From assembly GCA_020630195.1 (NCBI GenBank), contig JAHDBV010000024.1:1-52675 (forward strand): a DNA stretch of 52,675 nt, given 5' to 3'. Position 1 is the stretch's first letter. Each line of letters begins with the position of its first letter. This document shows positions 41,807 through 49,040 of the stretch, piece by piece. The notes under the pieces are model-generated. The model was not told the DNA's origin. It saw nothing but the letters and a program-made list of their open reading frames with translations, and made no database searches. Made by a program: the position numbers and the translations under genes. Origin of the DNA: Acidimicrobiales bacterium (GTDB lineage Bacteria; Actinomycetota; Acidimicrobiia; Acidimicrobiales; SZUA-35).

Positions 41807-42652
41807 GTGACCGCCGATCCGGCGGCCCGCTGGACCCGGGTCCGCTACGACGTGCCCGCCGAGCGGGTCGCCCGCATCACGCTCGCCCGGTCCGAGGCGG
41901 CTAACGCCCAGGACTATCTCCTGCTCTCGGAGCTGAACGAAGCGCTCGATGTCGCGGCGCAGGACGAGGACATCCGGGTGATCGTGCTCGCCGCCGACGG
42001 CAAGCACTTCTCCTCGGGGCACGACCTGCGTGATCGCACCGACATCGCCGATCTGCCCACCGTCGGGGTGCAGTGCCACTTCGACGCCCCCGGTGCCGAG
42101 GGCTACATGGCCCGTGAAGCCGAGATGTACGTGAACCTCTGTTGGCGGTGGCGCAACATCGCCAAACCGACGATCGCCTCGGTGCAGGGCAAGGTCATCG
42201 CCGGTGGGTTGATGCTCGTCTGGCCGATGGATCTGATCGTCTGTGCCGACGACGCCACGTTCTCCGACCCGGTCGTCGCGTTCGGCGTGAACGGTCACGA
42301 GTACTTCGTGCATCCGTTCGAACTCGGTGGCCGCCTCGCCAAGGACATGTTGTTCACCGGCCGGGCCATCACCGCCGAGGAGGCCGAGCGCCACGGCATG
42401 GTGAGCCGTGTGGTGCCGAGGGACGATCTCGAAGCCGAGACCCTCGCCCTCGCATCCCACATCGCGAAGCGTCCGATGTTCGGACTCACCCTCGCGAAGC
42501 AGTCGGTGAACAACTCGCTCGACGCGATGGGGATGTACACCTCACTGCAGTCGGCGTTCGGCCTGCATCACGTGGGCCACAGCCACAATCGTCTGGTACA
42601 CGGGTCGCTCGTCGATCCCGAGGGTGTCGACGTGATCCGCTCGGAGGCCTGA
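41807..42652 (+). CDS. Crotonase-family protein lacking both hydratase glutamates
   Basis: A 281-residue crotonase-fold protein starting at GTG 41807, with GGGG about 7 nt upstream. The oxyanion region is HFSSGHDLRDRTD. A longer loop (VGVQCHFDAPGAEGYMARE) follows, then VQGKVIAGGLMLVWPMDL and TFSDPVVAFGVNGHEYFVHP. The two catalytic Glu positions are Met and Val, so ordinary hydration is unlikely. Related proteins in mycobacteria and other actinobacteria are annotated only as enoyl-CoA hydratases. It ends 25 bp from the convergent DUF4333 gene. Confidence 0.8.
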   Translation: MTADPAARWTRVRYDVPAERVARITLARSEAANAQDYLLLSELNEALDVAAQDEDIRVIVLAADGKHFSSGHDLRDRTDIADLPTVGVQCHFDAPGAEGYMAREAEMYVNLCWRWRNIAKPTIASVQGKVIAGGLMLVWPMDLIVCADDATFSDPVVAFGVNGHEYFVHPFELGGRLAKDMLFTGRAITAEEAERHGMVSRVVPRDDLEAETLALASHIAKRPMFGLTLAKQSVNNSLDAMGMYTSLQSAFGLHHVGHSHNRLVHGSLVDPEGVDVIRSEA

Positions 42653-42677
42653 GGGGGCCTCGGCCCGGATGGCGGGC

Positions 42678-43196
42678 TCAGCCGTCGATCCGCCAATCGA
42701 ACGCGCCGGTGTCGGTGTCGGTGATCGTGACGATCGCCGGCGCCTCCCCGGCCTCCGCACTGTCGACGGTGCAGACGAGTTCGTTGTTCGCCGGCAGCAC
42801 CACCGTGGTGTCGCCGCACTCGGCGGTCACCTCGAAGCCGACCTGCTCGGTGACGGCGCCGGCGAGTTGGCCGGCGATCGTCGCGAGCGCGTCGCCCCGG
42901 ACCACGTTGGTCGTGCCGAGATCGATGTGGTCCTCGCGGTCGACGAGGCCGGCGATGTTCACCGTCTCGCCGTCCGCCGTGATGGCGGTGCAGGTGAACT
43001 CGGTGCCGACCTCGGGCTCGTCGACCGCGGGACAGGCGGCGGTCAGCTCGAGATCGAGCTGCTCGGCCAGTTCGCCCTCGATGAGCTCCGTGGCGGCGTC
43101 CTCGACCGACTGACCGCCGATGCTGAATTCGGCTGAGCAGGCGGACAGGCCGGCGGTGAGGCAGGCGAGCAGGAGGATGGCGGGTCGGGAGGTCAT
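42678..43196 (-). CDS. Lipoprotein with two DUF4333-like repeats
   Basis: A 172-residue exported protein. The ATG at 43196 gives MTSRPAILLLACLTAGLSAC, with the lipidated Cys at residue 20. The mature part contains two similar units of about 70 residues. The first (VEDAATELIEGELAEQ, Cys in LTAACPAVDEPEVGTEFTC) is the DUF4333 pattern. The second (ALATIAGQLAGAVTEQVGFE, Cys in VTAEC and NELVC) repeats it. Each unit has two cysteines that could form a disulfide. DUF4333 occurs mainly in actinobacterial secreted proteins of unknown role. Confidence 0.72.
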   Translation of the reverse strand: MTSRPAILLLACLTAGLSACSAEFSIGGQSVEDAATELIEGELAEQLDLELTAACPAVDEPEVGTEFTCTAITADGETVNIAGLVDREDHIDLGTTNVVRGDALATIAGQLAGAVTEQVGFEVTAECGDTTVVLPANNELVCTVDSAEAGEAPAIVTITDTDTGAFDWRIDG

Positions 43197-43264
43197 CCCG
43201 TACGTTCGCACACGCTCGGTGACGGGTCGCCCGACGCCACCAGGATGCGGGGCCGGACGCGCCA

Positions 43265-43290
43265 CGGCCCCCGGCACGTGCCGGGGGCCG
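43265..43290. terminator. 26-bp perfect palindrome between FAS1 and DUF4333 genes
   Basis: The arm CGGCCCCCGGCAC is followed directly by its exact reverse complement. It lies 26 bp after the FAS1 stop and 68 bp before the DUF4333 start on the reverse strand. No T-run follows on either strand, so it would be a T-less hairpin terminator of the kind proposed for actinobacteria, or an mRNA boundary. Confidence 0.6.
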
Positions 43291-43316
43291 CGGGCGGTGC
43301 GGAGGAACCGTCGGAC

Positions 43317-44369
43317 TCAGGGAGTCGGGGGCAGGAGCACCGAGTCGATGACGTGGATCACGCCGTTCGAGGCCTCGATGTCGGTCGCCACGATGGTGGC
43401 GTCGTTGATCATCGGGGCGTCGCCGCTCACGGAGATGGTGGCCTCGAGGCCGTTCAGCATCGTGATCTGGCCGTCGGCGAGGCCATCCGAGGTCTGGATG
43501 CCACCGATGGCGTGGTAGGTGAGGATCGCCGTGAGGGTCTCGGTGTCGGCGAGGAGTTCCTCGGCGGTGAGGCCGAGCGCCTCGAGGGCGGCGGCGAAGG
43601 CCTCGTCGGTCGGGGCGAAGATCGTCGCGACGGTGCCGCCAGCCAGGGTCTCGGTCAGGCCCGCGGCCTCGGCGGCGGCCAGCAGCGTCGTGAAGTCACC
43701 GGCGGCGTCGGCCACCTCGATCAGGTTGCCCGGGCCCTCGTCCTCCATGGCCTCCTCTTCCATCGCCTCGTCGGCGGCGGCGAGCGCCTCGACGACACTC
43801 GGGGGGAGGATCACGGCGTCGATGGCGTGGATGATGCCGTTGTCGGCGGCGACGTCGGCGATGACGACGTTGGCGTCGTTGATCTTGACGCCGTCGGAGA
43901 GGTCGACGGTGATCTCTTCGCCTTGGACGGTGGGGGCGGTCATGCCGTCGGAGAGGTCGGTGCTGGCGACCTCGCCGGCCACCACGTGGTAGGTGAGGAT
44001 GGTGGTGAGGGTGTCGGTGTCGGCGAGGAGTTCCTCGGCGGTGAGGCCGAGGGCGTCGAGGGCGGCGGCGAAGGCGTCGTCGGTGGGTGCGAAGACGGTG
44101 AAGGGGCCGTCGGAGTTGAGGGTGTCGACGAGGTCGGCGGCCTGGACGGCGGCGACGAGGGTGGTGAAGGAGCCGTTGGCGACGGCGACGTCGACGATCG
44201 TGCCGACCTCTTCCTCCATGGCTTCCTCTTCCATGGCCTCCGTGGTCTCGGTGACCTCTTCGACCGCCTCGTCGGTGGCCTCGACGGCCTCGTCAGAGGT
44301 GCAGGCGGCGGCACCGAGGGAGAGCGCCATCAGAACGGCGGCTGCTTTACGGGTGTTCGGGGAAAACAT
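43317..44369 (-). CDS. Secreted lipoprotein with two fasciclin (FAS1) domains
   Basis: A 350-residue exported protein. AAGGAG lies seven nt before the ATG. A signal sequence ends in the lipobox LGAAAC (Cys23), followed by an acidic linker with repeated AMEEE units. FAS1 domain 1 covers about residues 55-190 (FTVFAPTDDAFAAALDALGL, then TYHVVAGEV). A second acidic AMEEE linker near 200 leads to FAS1 domain 2 (about 215-350: TIFAPTDEAFAAALEALGL, then TYHAIGG). FAS1 domains usually mediate adhesion or matrix contacts. The two domains share a near-identical DNA segment, while the first uses almost only C-ending codons. Confidence 0.9.
   Translation of the reverse strand: MFSPNTRKAAAVLMALSLGAAACTSDEAVEATDEAVEEVTETTEAMEEEAMEEEVGTIVDVAVANGSFTTLVAAVQAADLVDTLNSDGPFTVFAPTDDAFAAALDALGLTAEELLADTDTLTTILTYHVVAGEVASTDLSDGMTAPTVQGEEITVDLSDGVKINDANVVIADVAADNGIIHAIDAVILPPSVVEALAAADEAMEEEAMEDEGPGNLIEVADAAGDFTTLLAAAEAAGLTETLAGGTVATIFAPTDEAFAAALEALGLTAEELLADTETLTAILTYHAIGGIQTSDGLADGQITMLNGLEATISVSGDAPMINDATIVATDIEASNGVIHVIDSVLLPPTP
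43511..44095. repeat. Intragenic direct repeat within the FAS1 gene
   Basis: About 111 bp at 43511-43621 recur at 43985-44095, 474 bp apart, with roughly nine mismatches by eye. The segment encodes the APTDxAFAAAL to ILTYH part of each FAS1 domain. Flanking parts of the domains are much less alike, which suggests gene conversion or strong selection on this segment. Confidence 0.7.
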
Positions 44370-44509
44370 CGTGAGCTCCTTGGGGGTGGGCGATGTTCAT
44401 GAGGTGATTCGCCCGCCCCGGTCCCGGTGGATGCACCCGGATGCTGTGTCCTTCGTCACGCGCCGGTCGGAGGGAGTCCGTCGATGCGGGTCGCCCCGCC
44501 CGGCTGCCG

Positions 44510-44515
44510 TAGCTT
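44510..44515 (+). promoter_or_regulatory. TAGCTT -10 element, leaderless start
   Basis: TAGCTT is followed by six bases (CACCGG) and the GTG at 44522, with no ribosome-binding site. Confidence 0.55.
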
Positions 44516-44521
44516 CACCGG

Positions 44522-45097
44522 GTGGACCTCATCCTCATCCGTCACGGACAGCCCGACCGACCCATGTCCGGCAACGATCCCGGCCTCAGTGAGCTGGGGA
44601 AACGCCAGGCCGCGGCGATGGCGGCCGTGGTGGGCGGGGAGACCATCGACGCCGTGGTCGTGAGCCCGCAGGCGAGGGCCAGGGAGACGGCGGCACCGCT
44701 GGTTGCGACCCTCGGCATCGATCCGGTCTACGACGAGCGGATCGCGGAGTTCGACTACGGACTGACCACCTACCACCACCCCGAGGACATGCGCTCGCTC
44801 CCGCCCGAGACCCGACAGATGATGTTCGACCTGATGTTCGATCCGGCCTTCGTCGATCGGGTCGTGGAGGGGTTCGACGACATCATCGTCCGGCATGCCG
44901 GCGAGACCGTCGCCGTCGTCTGCCACGGGCTCGTGATCGCCACGATGATCGGTGCGGTGCTCGGCACCGACCGTGCGCCCATGCTGCGAGCCGAGTACAC
45001 GTCGGCCACGCGGATCACGGCCTCCTCCGAGGGTCGGCGGACGCTGCGCAGCTTCAACGAGCGCCACTGGCTCGGAACCGAGCTGCTCCCGGGCTGA
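44522..45097 (+). CDS. Histidine phosphatase (phosphoglycerate mutase-like) family protein
   Basis: A 191-residue protein. The phosphorylated His is in LIRHGQPDRP near the N-terminus. SPQARARETAAPL is the second conserved segment, and VAVVCHGLVIA carries the second catalytic His. An insertion rich in Tyr, His and Met (YGLTTYHHPEDM onwards) precedes it. The family covers phosphoglycerate mutases and many small-molecule or protein phosphatases, and the substrate is not evident. It is convergent with the thiolase gene. Confidence 0.87.
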   Translation: MDLILIRHGQPDRPMSGNDPGLSELGKRQAAAMAAVVGGETIDAVVVSPQARARETAAPLVATLGIDPVYDERIAEFDYGLTTYHHPEDMRSLPPETRQMMFDLMFDPAFVDRVVEGFDDIIVRHAGETVAVVCHGLVIATMIGAVLGTDRAPMLRAEYTSATRITASSEGRRTLRSFNERHWLGTELLPG

Positions 45098-45124
45098 GCG
45101 GACGCCAAGAACCCGCAGGCCGAA

Positions 45125-45140
45125 CGGTCGACGCCGACCG
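45125..45140. terminator. Weak hairpin between convergent genes
   Basis: CGGTCG (45125-45130) pairs with CGACCG (45135-45140) around ACGC in the 63-bp gap between convergent stop codons. It is short and has no T-run, so it is only a candidate bidirectional terminator. Confidence 0.3.
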
Positions 45141-45160
45141 ATCGACCCGCGGGCCCGGGA

Positions 45161-46384
45161 TCAGAGACGCTCGATGATGATGGCCGGGGCCATGCCGCCC
45201 GCTGCGCACATGGTGATGAGGCCATAGCGACCATCGGTCCGCTCGAGCTCGTCGAGCACCGTGCCGATGAGCACCGAACCGGTGGCGCCGATCGGATGGC
45301 CGAGTGCCATCGCACCGCCGTTGACGTTCACCTTCGACCGGTCGAGATCCAGATCGCGCTGGAACTTCTCCGACACCACGGCGAAGGCCTCGTTGATCTC
45401 GAACAGATCGATGTCGTCGACCGTCAGCCCGGCCTTCGCGAGCACCTTCTTCGCGGCCGGGACCGGCGCGTTCAGCATGAGGGTCGGGTCGTCGCCCATG
45501 TTGGCCGTGGCGACCACGCGCGCCCGAGCCGTGAGGCCGTGGCTCTTCGCGTAGTCGGGCGAGGCGATGAGGATCGCTGCGGCACCGTCGACGACACCGG
45601 AGGAGTTGCCGGCGTGGTGGACGTGTTCGATCTGGAGGTCGGGGTACTTCTGGGCGACGAGTTCACGGAACGTCGGCACTCCCTCGGCGTGGCGGTAGTC
45701 GGCGACGTTGCCGAACACGGCGGGGAGCGACGCGAGCTTCTCGGCCGTGGTCCCGGGGCGGGGGAACTCCTCGTGGTCGAGGGCGAGCGAGCCGTCGGGG
45801 TTGTACACGGGGATGAGGCTGCGGTCGAAGCGGCCTTCCTTGATGGCGATCTCGGCGCGGGCCTGCGACTCGGCCGCGTGCTCGTCGAGAGCGGTACGCG
45901 GAATGCCCTCGAGCGTGGCGATCGCATCGGCGGCCACACCCTGATGCGGCTGGGGATGGAGGGCCTGGAGCTCCGGGTTCAGGGCACCGATGGGCAGTGC
46001 CCCCTTCTTCGGCAGCGACATGAGTTCACAGCCGCCGGAGATGACGAGGTCCTCCATGCCCGACATCACGGCCTGGGAGGCGAAGATCGTGGACGTGATG
46101 CCGGAGCCGCAGAACCGGTCGAGCGTGACACCCGAGGCCTTCACGTCGTAGCCGGCGGCGAGCGCCGACATCCGGCCCAGGTCGCCGCCCTGCTCCACGA
46201 CCTGGGCGCTCGTGCCCCAGACGATGTCGTCGACCTCGGAGGTGTCGAGGGAGTTCCGCTCGGCCAGTGCCTTCAGCACCGTCGCCCCGACGTGCTGGGG
46301 GTGGAGGTGCGCCAGGCCGCCCTTGCCCTGCTTGCCGACGCCACGCGGCGTGCGGCAGGCGTCGATGATGAGTGCGTCGGTCAT
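45161..46384 (-). CDS. Acetyl-CoA C-acyltransferase (thiolase)
   Basis: A 407-residue thiolase. The acyl-accepting C92 lies in TLDRFCGSGITST. The catalytic His is in NVNGGAMALGHPIGATGS, and the second Cys is in ITMCAAGGMAPA at the C-terminus. It performs the last step of beta-oxidation (3-ketoacyl-CoA thiolysis) or the reverse acetoacetyl-CoA condensation. GGGGGA lies six nt before the ATG, and a TAGCGT element (46418-46423) would provide a leader of about 27 nt. It lies downstream of an acyl-CoA synthetase on the same strand, and both probably serve fatty-acid catabolism. Confidence 0.92.
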   Translation of the reverse strand: MTDALIIDACRTPRGVGKQGKGGLAHLHPQHVGATVLKALAERNSLDTSEVDDIVWGTSAQVVEQGGDLGRMSALAAGYDVKASGVTLDRFCGSGITSTIFASQAVMSGMEDLVISGGCELMSLPKKGALPIGALNPELQALHPQPHQGVAADAIATLEGIPRTALDEHAAESQARAEIAIKEGRFDRSLIPVYNPDGSLALDHEEFPRPGTTAEKLASLPAVFGNVADYRHAEGVPTFRELVAQKYPDLQIEHVHHAGNSSGVVDGAAAILIASPDYAKSHGLTARARVVATANMGDDPTLMLNAPVPAAKKVLAKAGLTVDDIDLFEINEAFAVVSEKFQRDLDLDRSKVNVNGGAMALGHPIGATGSVLIGTVLDELERTDGRYGLITMCAAGGMAPAIIIERL

Positions 46385-46417
46385 GGCGGATCCCCCGGTG
46401 TGTCGAACGGTGCCCCG

Positions 46418-46423
46418 ACGCTA
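46418..46423 (-). promoter_or_regulatory. TAGCGT -10-like element for the thiolase gene
   Basis: TAGCGT lies 33 nt before the thiolase ATG, leaving room for a leader with the GGGGGA ribosome-binding site. It has the same TAGNNT form as the leaderless promoters elsewhere in the window. Confidence 0.4.
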
Positions 46424-46497
46424 CGTCAGCTCCATGGCGCGACGAAATCCTCCGGGTGCGCCGACGCCCGGCCACTCGAGCCGGGTCACGGCGGCCG

Positions 46498-48066
46498 TCA
46501 CCCGAGGATGCGGCTCTGCCCGTCGCCCCAGTAGCGGTCTCGCAGCTGGCGCTTGTAGAGCTTGCCCGTCGGCAGTCGGGGCAGCTCGGCCTCGAAGTCG
46601 ATCGAGCGGGGCACCTTCTGGCGGCTGAGGTTGTCGCGGCAGAAGGCGAGCAACTCCTCGACCAGGGCGTCGTCGCCCTCCAGGCCCTCGAGTGGTTGGA
46701 CGACGGCCTTGACCTCTTCGCCGAGATCCTCGTTGGGCACGCCGAACACGGCGGCGTCGGCCACCTTCGGGTGGGTGATCAGCAGGTTCTCGGTCTCCTG
46801 CGGGTAGATGTTCACACCACCGGAGATGATCATGAACGTCGACCGGTCGGTCAGATACAGGAAGCCGTCCTCGTCGACGTAGCCCACGTCGCCGACCGTC
46901 GTCATCGTCCCGTCCGGTGAGGTCGACTCGGCCGTCTTCTCGGTGTCGTTGTGGTAGCGGAACTCCGTCGCCGTCTCGAACCAGAGGGTCCCGGGGGTGC
47001 CCATCGGGAGCTCGTTCATCTCGTCGTCGAGGACGTGGAGCTCCCCCAGCACGATCTTGCCGACCGTGCCGCGATGGGCCAGCCACTCCTCGGAGTCACA
47101 CGCCGCGAAGCCGAGGGCTTCCGTGGCGCCGTAGTACTCGTGGATGATCGGGCCCCACCACTCGATCATCTGCTCCTTCACCTGGGCCGGGCACGGCGCG
47201 GCGGCGTGCACGGCGAACTCGAGCGACGAGAGGTCGTACCGGTTTCGCACCTCCTCCGGGAGCTTGAGCATGCGACTGAACATGGTGGGCACGAGCTGGG
47301 AGTGCGTGACCTGATGCTCCTCGACCAGGCGCAGGTACTCGGCCGGGTCGAATCGCTCCATCACGACCACGGTCGCACCCGCACGGATCGCGAGGTTGAC
47401 GGCGGCCTGCGGGGCCGAGTGATAGAGGGGTGCGGGCGACAGGTAGACCATGTCGGTCCGGTACTGCCACAACATGTTGAGGAACTGCCACAGCGGCGCC
47501 ATCTCGTGGGGCGGGCCCTCCGGGAGCGGTCGCAGGATGCCCTTGGGTCGGCCGGTCGTGCCCGACGAGTAGAGCATGGCGGTGCCGGTCGACTCGTCGG
47601 CGATCGGCTCCGACGGCAGGTCGGCGGTGGCGGCGAGATAGTCGGCCACCCGTGCCGTGCCGACCTCGGCGGGCAGGTCGGTGCCGTCGACGACGAGGAC
47701 GAGCTTCAACTTCGGGCATGCCGCCGCCGCCTCGAGCGCCACGGCCTGGCGCGAGGCCGAGGTGATCAACACCTCCGAGTCGGAGTTGTCGACGATGTAG
47801 GCGACCTCGTCGGCGGTGAGATAGGAGTTGATGCACGTGTAGTAGAGCCCGGTCCGCTCCCCCGCCGCCGAGCACTCGATGTGGCGCTCGTGATTCTCCA
47901 TGAACACCGAGAAGTGCTGCCCGTGATGGAGACCCTCGGCCCGGAGGAGGTGGGCGAGCCGGTTGGCCCGTGCCTCCAGCTCGCCGTAGGTCACCGTGGT
48001 GCCGCTGCCCGCCATGATGAACGCCGTGCGATCGGGGTGGTCGATGGCGTGGGTGTGCGGATACAT
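46498..48066 (-). CDS. Acyl-CoA synthetase (AMP-forming, FadD-like)
   Basis: A 522-residue AMP-binding ligase. The phosphate loop is AMLYSSGTTGRPKGI, the A5-type motif is HEYYGATEALGF, followed by VGDVGYVDEDGFLYLTDRST, then IISGGVNIYPQETENLL, and a C-terminal LPTGKLYKRQLRD with the catalytic lysine. This is the layout of actinobacterial acyl-CoA synthetases rather than NRPS domains. The ATG at 48066 has GAGGAG six nt upstream. It would convert a free acid to its CoA thioester for the nearby beta-oxidation enzymes. Chain length is unknown. Confidence 0.9.
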   Translation of the reverse strand: MYPHTHAIDHPDRTAFIMAGSGTTVTYGELEARANRLAHLLRAEGLHHGQHFSVFMENHERHIECSAAGERTGLYYTCINSYLTADEVAYIVDNSDSEVLITSASRQAVALEAAAACPKLKLVLVVDGTDLPAEVGTARVADYLAATADLPSEPIADESTGTAMLYSSGTTGRPKGILRPLPEGPPHEMAPLWQFLNMLWQYRTDMVYLSPAPLYHSAPQAAVNLAIRAGATVVVMERFDPAEYLRLVEEHQVTHSQLVPTMFSRMLKLPEEVRNRYDLSSLEFAVHAAAPCPAQVKEQMIEWWGPIIHEYYGATEALGFAACDSEEWLAHRGTVGKIVLGELHVLDDEMNELPMGTPGTLWFETATEFRYHNDTEKTAESTSPDGTMTTVGDVGYVDEDGFLYLTDRSTFMIISGGVNIYPQETENLLITHPKVADAAVFGVPNEDLGEEVKAVVQPLEGLEGDDALVEELLAFCRDNLSRQKVPRSIDFEAELPRLPTGKLYKRQLRDRYWGDGQSRILG

Positions 48067-48159
48067 GGTGGCTCCTCGTGACGCGGTTGCGCCCCGATCC
48101 TGTCCGACGGTCCGCAGCGGCGCCACCGCAGCGGCCTCGACCGGACGCCGCCCGATCCG

Positions 48160-48165
48160 TAGGGT
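48160..48165 (+). promoter_or_regulatory. TAGGGT -10 element, leaderless start of crotonase
   Basis: TAGGGT is followed by six bases (CGACCC) and the ATG at 48172, with no ribosome-binding site. Confidence 0.6.
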
Positions 48166-48171
48166 CGACCC

Positions 48172-48936
48172 ATGGCCGATGACGCACACGTCCGATCCCA
48201 CGACGAGCCGGGTGCGCTCGGCGCGATCCGGGTCGTCACGCTCGACCGCACCGACGCGCTCAACGCGTTCGGCAACCGTTTGATGCACGAGCTGGCCGTC
48301 GCCCTCCGCGACGCTGATGCCGACGACGATGTCTCGGTGATCGTGCTCACCGGCAACGGCCGGGCCTTCACCGCCGGCGCCGACCTCAAGGCGATGGGTG
48401 GGTTCGACGAGCCCCACGAGCTGGGTTGGCCGGAGCTGCTCGAGATCCTGATCGGATTGACGAAGCCGTTCCTCGTGGCCGCGCACGCCACCGGCGCCGG
48501 TGTGGGCATGACCATCCTCGGGTTGGCCGACCTCGCCGTGGTCGGCACCGAGGCACGATTCCGGTGCCCGTTCTCCGAGCTCGGCCTGAACGCCGAGGCA
48601 TCGAGCACCCGCACGTTCGCCCGACGGGTCGGCCATCAACGGGCGTTCTGGATGCTGCAGTCGTCCGAGTGGTTCACCGGCGCCGAGCTCGTCGACGCGG
48701 GCCTGGCGTTCGAGCACGCGCCCGGCGATCGGGTGTTGGACCGCACGCTCGAGCGCGCTCGTCGACTCGCCGAGATGCCCGTCGAGTCGCTCGTCGCGAC
48801 GAAGGAGCTGATGGTCGGGCCGGACCGCGACGAACTGCGCCGAGCGGGCCGAGCGGAGAACGAGATGCTCGATCGCCTCATCGGTGCGCCTGCCAACGTG
48901 GCCGCGCTCGAGCGCTTCCGGCAACGCCGGAGCTGA
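48172..48936 (+). CDS. Enoyl-CoA isomerase-like crotonase
   Basis: A 254-residue crotonase. The oxyanion region is FTAGADLKAMGGF. The hydratase Glu144 position is not acidic (TGAGVGMTILGLADLAVV). The segment RCPFSELGLNAEASSTRTFA resembles the delta3,delta2-enoyl-CoA isomerase signature PFxxLGLxPExxSS, whose Glu is catalytic. A double-bond-shifting role in unsaturated fatty-acid oxidation is therefore more likely than hydration. It is divergent from the acyl-CoA synthetase gene across 105 bp. Confidence 0.82.
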   Translation: MADDAHVRSHDEPGALGAIRVVTLDRTDALNAFGNRLMHELAVALRDADADDDVSVIVLTGNGRAFTAGADLKAMGGFDEPHELGWPELLEILIGLTKPFLVAAHATGAGVGMTILGLADLAVVGTEARFRCPFSELGLNAEASSTRTFARRVGHQRAFWMLQSSEWFTGAELVDAGLAFEHAPGDRVLDRTLERARRLAEMPVESLVATKELMVGPDRDELRRAGRAENEMLDRLIGAPANVAALERFRQRRS

Positions 48937-49028
48937 CCGCACGACCCACCGCCGGGCTCGGCCTCGGAACCCACCCCGCCGGCGATGCGGGAGCGATCGC
49001 CTGCACCTGGGACGCGGCCCGCACGGCG

Positions 49029-49034
49029 TAGGGT
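49029..49034 (+). promoter_or_regulatory. TAGGGT -10 element, leaderless start
   Basis: TAGGGT is followed by six bases (CTGCGG) and the GTG at 49041, with no ribosome-binding site. Confidence 0.6.
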
Positions 49035-49040
49035 CTGCGG

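Noticed and set aside
44429..44444. GGATGC direct repeat, 10 bp apart, upstream of the FAS1 gene
   Set aside because: Six-base words recurring once are expected by chance in this DNA, and no regulator is adjacent.
46467..46485. Possible terminator after the acyl-CoA synthetase
   Set aside because: CCCGGC/GCCGGG is only a 6-bp stem with a 7-nt loop and no T-run, too weak to call.
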